Below the pieces are notes generated by a model. It was not told the DNA's origin, did no database searches, and saw nothing but the letters and a program-made list of their open reading frames with translations. This document shows positions 23,998 to 35,994 of a stretch of 64,000 bases of DNA, piece after piece. This stretch comes from Cunninghamella blakesleeana (Eukaryota; Mucoromycota; Mucoromycetes; Mucorales; Cunninghamellaceae), in assembly GCA_017871115.1 (NCBI GenBank), contig JAFCIZ010000001.1, positions 62,001-126,000 on the forward strand, given 5' to 3'. A program made the position numbers and the translations under genes. Every line of letters starts with the position of its first letter. Within the stretch, counting starts at the first letter, position 1.

Positions 23998-24738
23998 TAA
24001 TATATAATATAAAAGATAGTCTACATATTCAAAAAATTGTAAAAAAGAAAAAGAGAAACGATTTCAAGCAGGTTCCTATGTATGTACATTTTTGTTTTTT
24101 ACTAGGTAGAGGTGTAGTTGTATAAAATTTACTAAAATAAATATGAAGTTACTTTTTTTTTTTCTCAATGGAAATTGGCTCGTGAAAATAATAAAAAAAA
24201 AGGTTATTTGATCTAGTGAAGCAAGTTGGACAAGTCATTTTTAAAACAAATGTGTTTTTTTTTTCATGCATTTTTTTTTTATTTCAGTCTTTTTCTTATC
24301 TTTTTTTTTTTTTTTTTTTTTTTTATCTAGTACTGTCAATTTTATTAACATTGATATCATCTATCTATCAATCATTGAAAAATCATCAGATGATTTTTTT
24401 AATGGAAGGAATACATCTTTTGGTTTCTATTTGAAATAACCAAAAAAAAAAAAAAAAACTATATATGGTAAATTAGACCAGCGAAGTTGAACTAGAAAAT
24501 AAGTCAAAAAAAAAAAAGCATTTTTAATATTATTATGAATATTTATTAATAGATATTAATATATTATTGTTATTGTTAATTGAATGAATAAATAAATAAA
24601 TAAAAGAATTAAAAATACAAATTGAAAAAAATAAATAATAGTATTTTTTTTTTAAAAAAAAACGAGCGAAGAAAAATAAATAAATAAATAATACACAAAA
24701 GATGATACGTAATTTTTTTTAAGATATATATAAATATA
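23356..24738. other. Intergenic, 1.4 kb, simple repeats
   Basis: Promoter of palA plus the 3' region of the HMG-box gene. It contains a TA repeat near 23966-23990, long T runs (24301-24323), a T9/A10 palindromic tract (24643-24662) and A15-A16 runs. No gene is supported. Confidence 0.6.
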
Positions 24739-26378
24739 TTATGAAAAAGATAAGGAATAATTAGACATAGATGATGAGGGTATTGGGTTAGTTATAGTTG
24801 AATGAGATATACTGTTGACGTTGGAAGAAGGGTTGGTTGAATGATGTATGGAGGTATAAGGATGGTGAAGATTTGGTGAAGAGAAAGAAGAAAAAGTGGA
24901 AGAATTATTATTGCTGTTGTTTACCATTTGTACTACCGTAGCAACATTAGCATCCTCATCTTCATCATCTTCAAGTTCATATTCATCAACTTCATTTTCT
25001 TCTTCTTCATTGTCGTTATATTCTACTTTGTTATTATTATGGTGAGAGTGCTGATGATAGGAATGGATATTATTTCTATTACTTGTTGATATTAATTGAT
25101 ATCCATGTTCGTGGTGATGAGTGTAATGACCATTTTCAACCATATGTTTTAAATTGTCCTTTTTTACTGTTTTATCATTATCGTCGTCCCCATCATCATC
25201 TTCATCATCATCTATTAACCTTACTTTTTCTTCTTCTACGACCACTGCTACTTCATGATCAGAGTAACCCTTTGTCTGCTGTTCGTCATTATCATCATCA
25301 TCTTCTTCACCCACTTCTTCTTCTTCTTCTTCACCTTCGACTTTGACAGTTTTCATATAGACCTGCATTTCCTTTGCATATCTTGCTTTATCATCGATTG
25401 CTTTTTGTAACCAAGGCTGCCTTTCTTCTGCAGTCATGTTTTTCCATCTAGAAGAGATTTCTTTACTGATAGGCCCAACCGTCGACCCTGGAAATTGTTG
25501 TGCTACTTCAGGTCGCACAGCGCCTAAAAAAAAGAGGAATCCACTCATGGGGTGCTTTGGTGCGGTAGGATGTTTGACTCTTTTTTTTTTCCTTCCTCTT
25601 GGATCACGTTGTACTTTATTAGATCGTTGTCGGCCTCTTTTCCTTTTTAATCCTTTTTGTTGTTGTTGTAAAAGGTCATCATCACCAATACCACCTGACG
25701 TCGTACAAGACGATGTATAAGATCTATTCTTCTTCTTATTTGTTCCTAACATGAGTGCCATGTCATCATCATCATCTCTTAATGTTGTTGTATTCATCAT
25801 ATTATGTTGTGTTATTAATAAATTATTATTATTCAAGGAAAACCCGCCTTTAGAATGTATATATGAATGCTGTTGTTGGTGAATTGTTGATCCTGGTATA
25901 AAAGTAGATGATGCTGATGAAGATGACTTGCGTCCAGTTTTAGATAATTGTTTAGCTAATGCCAATTCCGCTTTAGATCGTCGAGTATAAATAAAATCAG
26001 GATAGTTTTTTAAATGATCTTGTTTCAGCATTTGTGCTTGATTAACATAGAATTGTCGTTGTTCCTAATTAAAAAAAATTTTTTTAGTAAAAAAGCGGGT
26101 ATTTATTTTAATACTTTATTTTTAAACACAAAACTTAAAAAAATCTTAATATAAATACTTTTTTTTTTTTCTTACTTGAGGTAAATATTTCCATCGATCA
26201 CCAATTTTTTTACTAATTTCGGCTACAGTTAATTTAGGATCATCAGCCAATAATTGTCTTCGCATAGCACGATTGAAAAGTAGATAAGCATTTGGTGGTC
26301 TTTTTAAACGTTCTTGGATCGGTTGTTGAATCATGATTGTATTATTATTATTACTATTATTATTACTATTATTATTAC

Positions 26379-26412
<34 letters not shown>

Positions 26413-27308
26413 TGTTATTATTGATTGACTATTGTTATTAGAAGATAATTGCTTATTATAAATAATAGATTTCTGTTGATACATATTATCCCAACTTGCT
26501 AAAGCCTCCGCTTCATCAGCTCCTAATTGAGACGCCATGGTAATTTGTGTATTTTTAGTAGACACACACGTGGACAATGGTGTCGATTGAGCCAAAGTGT
26601 CATGGGTTACTAAGTGATCAGGGTGATGATGAGAATGGTGTAAATGGTTGTCTAAATAAGAATGATTTGAAGAATGAATCGTATCATGATGCTGCTGCTG
26701 ATGATGTTGATGATGATGTAGATCGTATGATTTCTGTAATAATGAAGAATCATTTCTATTTGATAAAATGGATGAAGGTGAAATAATATTGGTATGGGAA
26801 GTAGATATAGGTGCAACGCTATTATTATTATTATTATTATTCATAGAAACATTTATCATGGCTGTGCTAGGTAACACTAAATAGTTAAGGGAAGTGGATG
26901 AAGTTGGTGAAGGAGAAGGGGTAGACGATCTTGTTAATGTTGGACTATTATCATTTGGAATTGAAAAAGTAGGTGGAGATGTAGATGATGTTGCTGATCT
27001 AGTTGTATCTGATTGTTGTTGTTCGTGTATATGTTTCATTGATAAAAAGGATGAGTATTCAGTAAAAGGCTGTCCTCCTCTTTTAGCTTCCTCTTTTTCT
27101 TCAAGTTCAGCCGATTGGATTGCTTCTAAAGATACTAATTGACGAGGTGGTGTATGGTTCTTTAAATGCTGTATAGTTTTTGTTATATTATCATCTTCCA
27201 TATCTTGATTATTATTCATCGTTATATCTTCATTCTCTTCTAATTTAGCATTTACTATTATGGCTTGATGATGATATGGTTTTTTATTTGCCTAAATAAA
27301 AAATAAAT

Positions 27309-27349
<41 letters not shown>

Positions 27350-27707
27350 GGTTTTAGCAAATGGTTGCAAATAAGATTTTGTTTTTCTTTACTGTATATT
27401 TACAATATTATATTTATAAGAGCATTTTTTTTTTATTCTTTATTTTTTATTTTTTACTTTAGGTAACTGATTCCATTGTTCATATAATTGTGGAGTTGAT
27501 TTCACAGGTTCAGAAGGATTTGTATGTTCAGCACAAAATAACATGTATGCATCAGCTACAGTGCTAGTTTTATTATCTACTATGGTTGAGTTCGTTATTG
27601 GAACAGAAGTTGTAGTTGTAGTTGCTGAGGTTGAAGTAGGCATTACTATAGGTGGTAGTTGATTTATATTAGATAATTCCATTATTGAGCTTGTTGTTGT
27701 CGGTAAG

Positions 27708-27760
<53 letters not shown>

Positions 27761-27944
27761 CATAATAATAGTGAATATATATTCTTTACTTTTAAAACTA
27801 AAATCCTTTTCTTTTTTTGTTTGTTCTTTTCATTACCATTAATCCAGGGGTATCGGTAGTTGGAATGGGGGATAGTGGGTGATATAATGCATTAGTAGGA
27901 GCTGGTAAGGAGAGAGATGGTAAAGCGTCCCTCGGTTGAGTCAT
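24739..27944 (-). CDS. Protein with three HMG boxes, transcription-factor-like
   Basis: Four exons: 27837-27944, 27458-27709, 26176-27291 and 24739-26064, all phase 0, giving 933 residues. Box 1 (about residues 90-145) is divergent: VADAYMLFCAEH and WNQLPK joined to ANKKPYHHQA. Box 2 (about residues 455-525) is of the SOX/MATA type: RPPNAYLLFNRAMRRQL, IGDRWKYLPQ, EQRQFYVNQA and YPDFIYTRRSKAE. Box 3, after a basic KKKRVKHP stretch, is HMGB-like: PMSGFLFFLGAVRPEV and ISSRWKNMTAEERQPW. Long Asn, Ser, His and acidic runs separate them. The protein probably binds bent DNA in the nucleus. It is not flanked by the triose-phosphate transporter and RNA helicase genes of the mucoralean sex locus, so it is unlikely to be sexM/sexP. 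Boxes 1 and 2 carry an intron at the same place and phase. Confidence 0.88.
26337..26412 (-). repeat. Asn/Ser-coding trinucleotide repeat
   Basis: AAT/AGT repeat on the coding strand (ATT/ACT on plus) inside exon 3 of the HMG-box gene, encoding runs of Asn broken by Ser between box 1 and box 2. Confidence 0.7.
27711..27756. repeat. TA dinucleotide repeat in an HMG-gene intron
   Basis: About 23 uninterrupted TA units at the 3' end of intron 1 of the HMG-box gene, immediately before the acceptor of exon 2. A second TA tract lies at about 27317-27348 in the next intron. Confidence 0.85.
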
Positions 27945-29039
27945 TGATATTTCTTTCTTTTTTCCAATATTTTCCAATAATTTTCTTTCTTCCCTTAATT
28001 TTTATTATTGTTATTATAATTGGTATTACTATGGATGGTTGCTTTGATGATTTACTTTTTAAACAAAATCAAAATACAAAAAAAGAAAAAAAAAAATAGA
28101 AAAAAATATTTCTAAATAATTAAAAAAGTGGGACTTGAAATAGAGAATAGATCCAATTATATGAACTACTTTACTATTCAAAAAAATAAAATATTGTTTT
28201 GTGAGAAAAAAAAGAAAAAGAAAAAGAAAGAAAGGGAAAGGAAGAAAAAAAAAAAAATGTGGGGCGAGAAAAAAAAAAATTAAAAAAGAATAATGTGACT
28301 ACAAGTAAAAAAAAAAAAGAGCGAGAGAAAGCGAGAGAAAAAGAAAAAGAGAGAGTGGGAGAGAGAGAGAGAGAAGAAAGAGTGGCGCATATAAAATCAA
28401 ATAGATCATGTGGTCCCGCTTTGTTTTAGATGAAGTTATGAAAGTAAAGATTTGTATAACATTCTTATTATGGAGGCAGACAATAAAGCTAAATAAATTA
28501 TATTTATATTTAAACTTTTCCCCCCTTTCCTTCCACTTTGGTGATATTTTAACTTTAATTACTTTCCAAATAAATCATAAATACTTAACCAATTAGTTTT
28601 ACCTCATTAAATTAAATAAATTCATCTTTTTATATTCAATTAATCAAAAATCAAAAATCAAAATCAAAATATATATGTATAATTCTATATATCTTTATAT
28701 TTGTATTTTGTATATTTAACTAATATATAGTTGTGTATAATAAACATTGTATTATATACATTCGTATATGAATATATAAAGTGTTTATAAAGTGTTTATC
28801 TAAGTATTATAATCAAGTATCTATAAAATAAAAAAATAAAAATTGAATTTTATCTTTATGTCAATTCCTCTAAAAAAAATAAAAGTACATAATTAAATAA
28901 AGATTACCAAACCATTGTCAATAAAATATACAATAAAAAATAAAAATAAAAATAAAAAAAATAAAAATTGGCTCCTAGACCATCCTCCTTTTTTTTTATT
29001 ATTATTATTATATATTTATCCACTTGACAATAAATTTGT
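27945..29039. promoter_or_regulatory. Upstream region of HMG-box gene with purine tract
   Basis: About 1.1 kb. A long, nearly pure purine stretch on the plus strand (about 28203-28383, with GA repeats near 28345-28375) appears as a CT-rich block on the coding strand of the HMG gene. The rest is AT-rich and includes the 3' flank of the glycosyltransferase-like gene. No gene is seen. Confidence 0.5.
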
Positions 29040-30217
29040 TTATTTACCATTTATGTAAGAAGAAGGAGTTAATAAATCACCAGATTGATATAGTAAGGCC
29101 AATCGTTGATGACAAAAATCATCTTGATGAATAGTTAAGCCATGAAATTCAGGATATTCAAAACATTGATAACCAGCACGTAAAGCTAAAAAGGAAATAG
29201 CTGATTGATCTTGACGATGGTTTACCCTTGATGATCCCTTTGGTGCAATACAATCTTTATCTAAAGCACAGTCATACCATGGTTGGATTAAAGTGTCCAC
29301 TATTTTTGGATTATCTGCATCAAACCCAAGTGCTGCTCCATTACAATTTTCTTTAGTTGCATATAGCTTTTTACTTGTTTTAAAATATCGAAATAATCCA
29401 ATATGATTAAACTTTGCCCCCATTAACCCTGTACTTCTTGGTGACCAAAATCCATGCTGTTTGATAAAGGATGGCATGGTTTCGATAAATCGAGTATTGG
29501 GTACATCACCAGTATCTAACCATATAATGATCCCTCCATGTTTTTCTTGGACTTCTTTAACTGCTCCAGGCTTCCATGCATATTCACCTCGATTTATACT
29601 TACATCCCAAAATGATGGGTACTTGCTATAATTAAATTCTATTAACTCGTCAAAAAAGCCATGCTGATGTAAATTTTTTAAAACTGTTACTTGTTGTGGT
29701 AAAATACCAAGATTATAAACAATTATTCTTGGAAATTGATCAGGTGCTACCTTTTCTCTGAGGTCTTGCATAATATATAACATGGCTTCTAAGGCACAAA
29801 AATGGTTGGCACTAGCTGCTGTGACAATGGTATAAGGTGCTTTGGTTGTTGTAATTGTATTATTATTATTATTATCATTGTTATTGTTTGTAGTTAAAGT
29901 AAGTGTGTCTTCTGTATTTTCTTTAATGGTACAAGCTTGTGTAAGATCTTCATTGATGGAACAAACTTCATCTAAAAATAAATATATTAATAAAATAAAA
30001 ATAGAACATAAGGTTTAATATATTTTAATAAATATATACTAAATATAAATACGAATATAATATATATATTTATTTATTTACCTGGTGGTTTTGGGATAGT
30101 TGTATTATTATTATTTGATATTGGTTTTGATATATAAGATGGCAATACAATTAAACATATACAAAGTACACATAGTAAAAAAACAGCTTTAAAATAAAAA
30201 GTAGATTTAAAGGTCAT
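29040..30217 (-). CDS. Type II membrane glycosyltransferase-like protein (DUF1647-like)
   Basis: Two exons, 30082-30217 and 29040-29971, giving 355 residues. A short cytosolic tail and a single hydrophobic anchor (YFKAVFLLCVLCICLIVLPS) open the protein, followed by a low-complexity Asn/Thr stem and a lumenal domain. That domain has PRIIVYNLGILPQQ, FWDVSINRGEYAWKPGAVKE, GGIIIWLDTGDV, WSPRSTGLMG, ENCNGAALGFDA and SSRVNHRQDQSAISFL. This pattern resembles a widespread uncharacterised family of putative Golgi glycosyltransferases (DUF1647-like). WLDTGD may act as a DxD-type nucleotide-sugar site; that is inference. Donor and acceptor sugars are unknown. Confidence 0.7.
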
Positions 30218-30415
30218 TTTTTTTAGATAAAACGGTTGTAAATAAAAAAGGAAGAGGGTAGATAATTTTAAAATAGGATAACAAAAAAGAATAACAGTTG
30301 ATTATTGTATGTACTTTTTTTAACTATAAATAAATTATATAAAATATATTAAAACATTAAATGAATGTATATACTAAATGAATGTATAAATAAATTAGAT
30401 GAGGTATAATAGGTA

Positions 30416-30452
<37 letters not shown>

Positions 30453-30633
30453 AAAGGAAAGGGAAAAAAGGGAGGAGGGAGTAAAAAAAAAAAAGTCAGT
30501 AAAAGTAATCTTGGACGGGTTTTAAAAATCAACGCAATTAAAAAAAAAAAAAAAAAAGCCATCACTCATTTTTTTTTTACTTTTCTTTCACATAATTTTT
30601 TTTCTTTTGCTTTTTTGATATGTATAGTTTATA
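30218..30633. promoter_or_regulatory. Divergent promoter, glycosyltransferase-like / MIP1
   Basis: 416 bp between divergent genes. Contains an A30 run (30421-30450) and A/G-rich DNA. The open frame at 30450-30689 crossing it is poly-Lys/Phe read-through and is not coding. Confidence 0.6.
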
Positions 30634-33600
30634 ATGATAAAAATTATATCAACACCAAAATCATATACTTCTATTTTAAAAAATCGTAATGTTAATAAAC
30701 TAATATTTATAACCCCACAACGTTATTTTACTCAGTCTTCTATTTTATTAAATGAAAATGAAAATATATTAAATAAAAATGGTAAAATATAGATTTAATA
30801 TTTATTATCTTTATTTTTAGCATAAATAAAATAATAATAATAATAATAATAAAAAAGCATTGACAACAAAAGGACTAAATATATAAAAATTATATTGTCA
30901 TTATTATTATTATTAAAAAATAAATAAATAAATAAATAATAGATATGAAAATAAATCCTGTGGATGTACAACTCTTATCGCCAAATCTTCACCAACAGTT
31001 ATTTACTTCTTATACACATCAAGAAAAACAAAACAAGAATAGCGTTGATATGCCGACAAGAGAGGCACTTTCAAAGGAACATTTAAAACTTCAAGATATT
31101 TGGGGGAAAAAATCAGATAAAATGACTCCTATCAATATCCAACTCCCAGCTATGTATGGAAATAATATCGAAGAGCACTTTATGCGTATCGGGTTAGAAC
31201 AGGCTTCTTCTTTAATAGATCAATGCAAACAGTTTGCTGAAATAGATACTTTGCCTCCTTTACCAACGGAAACAATAAATGAATTTGAATGGAAAAGAAC
31301 AGCAGGTTGGACACGATATGAAGGTTCAGATATAAAATCAGTCAAGGCGCCATTAGAAGACTCTTTGGTATTTGATGTAGAAGTTCTTGTGAAGGAGGGG
31401 CATTATCCTGTCATGGCTATTGCCGCATCATCAAAAGCTTGGTATTCTTGGACATCGCCTTACCTTATCACTGGAAAAGAAAAAGATAAAATGTCATTAA
31501 TTCCAATAAACAAAAGCATTAAAAAAACAAACAACAACAATAATAATAAAAAGAAAAAGGAACGAATAGTAATTGGCCATAACGTTGGTTATGATCGTGC
31601 TAGGATTGCTGATGAATATAGTAGATTACCATCTGGAATAAGATATATTGATACAATGAGTCTTCATATCGCTGTAGCAGGTTTATGTTCGCAGCAACGA
31701 TCAGCTTGGAATGCTATATTAAAAAATAGACAAGAAAATGTAACACCTGATCACCATCAGCTCAATATAAGCGAGCCAAATAGTTTTATGGATGTTAGTT
31801 CATTAAATAGTTTGAAGGATGTTGCAAAATTCCATTGTAATATTGATATGGATAAAACCCAACGTTCTTATTTTGAAAATGGTTCCCTACAAGATATTCA
31901 AGAGAACTTTAATGATTTGATGACCTATTGTGCTCAAGATGTATTAACCACTTATCATGTATATAAAACATTACTTCCTAAATTTTTAAATAATTGCCCA
32001 CACCCTGTCTCCTTCGCCGGTATGGTTGAAATGGGAAATTCTTTTTTAACGGTGACGGAAAGATGGGAAAAGTATTTGGAAAATGCTGTTAGTAAACATA
32101 AAGAGTTGGATGATATGTTGGATGCAAAACTACAAGCTCTTGCAAATCAAGCTCGCGAATTGGTATCGCAGCCCGAAAAATGGGAAAATGATCCTTGGCT
32201 AAGTCAATTGGATTGGACTGTCAATCCGCGTCAACGCAAATTAAAGGGAGCACCTAAATGGTATAAAGATGCTTATGAAACAAAAACTGGAAAACTAAAA
32301 TTAACAACAAGATCAAGAATATCACCTCTATTATTAAGATTAAAATGGCAAGGGTACCCGCTCCATTATGTGGCGGACCATGGTTGGTGTTTTAAAATGA
32401 AGCCTTCTCAAATGATGGAGCACCCATCACCTTCATCCTTGAAAATGGTTTATAATGATCAACTATATTGTTACTTTAAAGTACCTCATAAAGATGGCGA
32501 AGATGCTAATTGTGGGAACCCCCTAGCAAAAAATTACCTTGGTGCTTATGAGGATCAAGTTCTTTCTTCAGAATACGATGCTGCAAAGGAAGCGTTGGAA
32601 TTAAATGCAACATCCGCTTACTGGATTAGTTCTCGTGAACGTATATTAGGCCAATTTGTTGTATGGGATGATAATGCTTCTGTGGATTTAAATTTAACAA
32701 AACATAGTAGCGAAGAAGGAGAAGGAAAAAAAAAGGACGACGATCATAAATATGGAATGATTTTACCTCAAATGGTGACAATGGGAACAGTAACAAGAAG
32801 GGCAGTAGAAAAAACATGGTTGACGGCAAGTAATGCAAAAAAGAATAGAATTGGATCCGAATTAAAATCAATGGTGCAGGCACCTAAGGGATATAAAATT
32901 GTGGGCGCTGATGTAGATTCTGAAGAATTATGGATATCAAGTGTGATTGGTGACGCGCAATTTGGATTTCACGGTGCCACTGCATTGGGGTGGATGACTT
33001 TGCAAGGAAGTAAATCAGAAGGAACCGATTTACATTCAAAAACTGCCAACATCTTGGGTATCAGTCGTGATAAGGCCAAAATATTTAATTATGCTCGTAT
33101 TTATGGTGCTGGAGTGAAATATGCTACAGGTTTATTAATTCAATATAATCAAGGGATGAGTATGGAAATGGCCAAATCTAAAGCAACTGAACTGTACAGT
33201 AGTACAAAAGGTGAAAAGGAAAGAGGGAAACGAAATCCTTTTAAACGTCATTTTTGGCATGGCGGATCAGAAAGTTTCATGTTTAATGCATTGGAAGATA
33301 TTGCCTTATCCAATGATCCAAGAACACCTGCCTTGGGATGTGCTGTTACGGACGCTTTAAAACCTAAATATACAAAGGATCAATTTTTAACGTCAAGAAT
33401 TAACTGGGTAGTACAAAGCTCGGGTGTAGACTATTTACATATGTTATTGGTTTCCATGCAACATTTAATTGATCGTTATCAAATCGACGCCCGATTTATG
33501 TTATCTGTCCATGATGAGGTACGCTATTTGTCTTCGGAAAAGGATCAGCATCGTACAGCTTTTGCCTTACAAGTAGCTAATTTATGGACTCGAGCTTTGT

Positions 33601-34207
33601 TTAGTTATAAATTGGGTATTTATAATTTACCCCAGGTAAGTGCACATTATTTATTTATTTATTTTATACAATTATAAAATAATAATAGGGTAGTGATATC
33701 AATTTTATTTATTTATTTATTGTTTATTTATTTATTTTATTTATTTATTTTATTTATTTATTTTTATATATATTGTAGTCAATTGGATTTTTTTCAGCAG
33801 TAGATATTGATCATGTATTAAGAAAAGAACCAACCATGACGTGCACAACACCATCCAATGATGAAGCCATTGATATAGGCATTAGCTGCACTATTCAAGA
33901 AACAATAAAAGAATTAGAAAAGGAAACTGGCCATAATGGTGAAGTGGATTGTTTATTAGGGTATGAAATGGATACAAAAGGAAAGAAGATGTCTGAATCA
34001 ACTATAGCAGAGGCATTGATGAATATGAAGACTATTTGTGGTCAACGTGAAAAATACGATACTTCCTTCTTAAAAGCTCAATTATATAAAAATTATCTAG
34101 ATAAATTGGATCCATCTATACAAGGCGGTAAACAAACAGAAGAAAAGATAAGTAAGGCTAATACATCTACTAAAATTGGAAGTAAAAAAATAATAGCCAT
34201 GTGTTAA
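30634..34207 (+). CDS. MIP1: Mitochondrial DNA polymerase gamma, catalytic subunit
   Basis: Three exons: 30634-30781, 30943-33635 and 33779-34207, giving 1089 residues. Exon 1 encodes a Lys/Arg/Asn/Ser-rich, acid-poor leader containing NRNVNKLIFITPQRYFTQSS, a textbook mitochondrial presequence. It joins in frame to INPVDVQLLS, where the conserved polymerase begins; the ATG at 30945 would lose the leader. Exonuclease motifs: VFDVEV (about 192), VIGHNVGYD (about 259), YCAQDVLTTY (about 379). Polymerase motifs: A, GADVDSEELW (about 704); B, RDKAKIFNYARIYGAG (about 758); C, VHDEVRY (about 905). Family A polymerase that replicates mitochondrial DNA with 3'-5' proofreading. All catalytic acids are present. 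The C-terminal extension after motif C is longer than in animals, as in fungal Mip1. Confidence 0.95.
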
Positions 34208-34306
34208 AATATATACAACATATACCCAACATAGCATCAATACATATTATGTAAATATTTATCATTATTATTTATTTTTGAATATACATTAAATAAATTA
34301 AATAGC

Positions 34307-34337
<31 letters not shown>

Positions 34338-35119
34338 CAAAATTATAAACATATATATATATATATGTATATGTGATCAATATTTATTAACTGTAAATAA
34401 AGTTCTATGGCTTAGACCAATTCTTTTATTATTTGCATAGTATTTATTTGTTATTGTAACTTGTATTTCATTATCTAATATTTTAATTTCAACTATTATA
34501 GTAATAGTTTCCTAGTTCGATCACGAAATATGTATTTACCTTATTATTTTTATTTTTATTACGTATAATTATTGTTTTATACTATAGCATATTATGTATA
34601 TTTCAATAAATATTAATTTGTATTTGATTGATAAAAAGTAAATTGATAAAAAAAGAAAGGGGTACGCACTCATATAATAAATCATAAGTCGATTTGCGGA
34701 AATAAAATCGTATCGTAAGTTCTATTAATAATGTACTTAAATATTTTTTGATCCTTCAAACCCAATATTTTGGATATCTAAAGAAATGTCAGAGCATATT
34801 TGTACAAAAGTATCATACGTTTATATGGCAAAAGATTTCGATCAGTTCGTTTTTTAGCCCATTTTTATTTTAAAATAAAGTGATATTTATTATATACCAT
34901 ATTTGCGATTTATAAACTAACATTATAAGTATAAATAAAATATTTTATTTATGGGAAAAAAAAAAAAAAAAAAAAAGGCGCTCAGACGTTTCTTCATTAA
35001 AAAATATGAGCTTCAAATAATTCAAGCTATTCACCACAGTTAAAATAACAAAAGACATAATAGTAAAGAAAGATAGAAGAAGAAGAAAAAAAAAAAAGCA
35101 AACTTTATATCTTTATCTA

Positions 35120-35159
<40 letters not shown>

Positions 35160-35668
35160 AATATTGGCTATTTATTTTTATTTTTTATTTATTAATAATG
35201 AATGTTCTTTTTACGGTAAAAAAAGGAAAATATTACTACCTATATTATTATTTATTGATAGATATATGCAAAATAATAATAATGTTAAAGAAAAGAAAAT
35301 TTTTTGTAAATGGTTCGGTTCAACCCTTAATAGGCTGTCCTTAAAAAATTTAGGCCAATCAAAATAAAAAAAATTCTTCAATTTTTTAATTTTTTCCCTT
35401 TTGTTGGGTTTTTTCTTTTTTTCTTTCTCTTTTTTAATAATACATATACACTTTTTTTAAATAAATAAATAAAACATTTATATTATTATTACCAACTTGA
35501 TTATAATAATAAATATTTAATTGTTTTTTATATTTTATATTCTTTCTCCACTTTTTCTGTTTTCTGATCTTTTCTAATCTATTTGTTTAAAAGATCGTTT
35601 TAAAATCAAATAAAAGATTTAATAAACCAAGAATAATACTAAGAAATAAGGAAAGAAAGAAGAAAACG
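34208..35668. other. Intergenic, 1.5 kb
   Basis: Between two plus-strand genes. Contains an ATA repeat (34310-34335), A22 (34954-34975) and a TA tract (35126-35155). CT-rich DNA (35390-35440) precedes the HSF-type gene. No gene supported. Confidence 0.6.
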
Positions 35669-35961
35669 ATGACCATGCTAAGTCAAGAGGCAGAAGAAGA
35701 TAAAATAACCAACTATACCGACGATTCCATAATAACTCCTCCAATATATTCCAACATACAATATCCATTTTCTTCGTATCAACAACAGCAGCAGCAACAT
35801 ATTAGCCAACAGCAACGACATCCAATGAATTTATCTTCGCTTGACTTTATATCACAATCTAATTTAATGCTATATACCCAACAACCAAATGATATGAGTG
35901 GAATAGATTATAATGGTTATCATTTTAATACAACTGAAACTATTACTCCCTCTATTTATAC

Positions 35962-35994
<33 letters not shown>

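Noticed and set aside
25083..25720. Plus-strand open frames opposite the HMG-box gene
   Set aside because: Antisense shadows of acidic, Asn and His repeats in the real coding strand.
24739..27944. HMG-box gene as a mucoralean sex-locus gene
   Set aside because: Three HMG boxes and no neighbouring triose-phosphate transporter or RNA helicase gene; flanks are PalA and a glycosyltransferase-like gene.
30450..30689. Plus-strand frame rich in Lys and Phe
   Set aside because: Read-through of A/T tracts; overlaps the MIP1 presequence exon in another frame.
30945..33677. ATG at 30945 as start of DNA polymerase gamma
   Set aside because: It would lack a mitochondrial leader, and an upstream exon with a perfect leader joins in phase.
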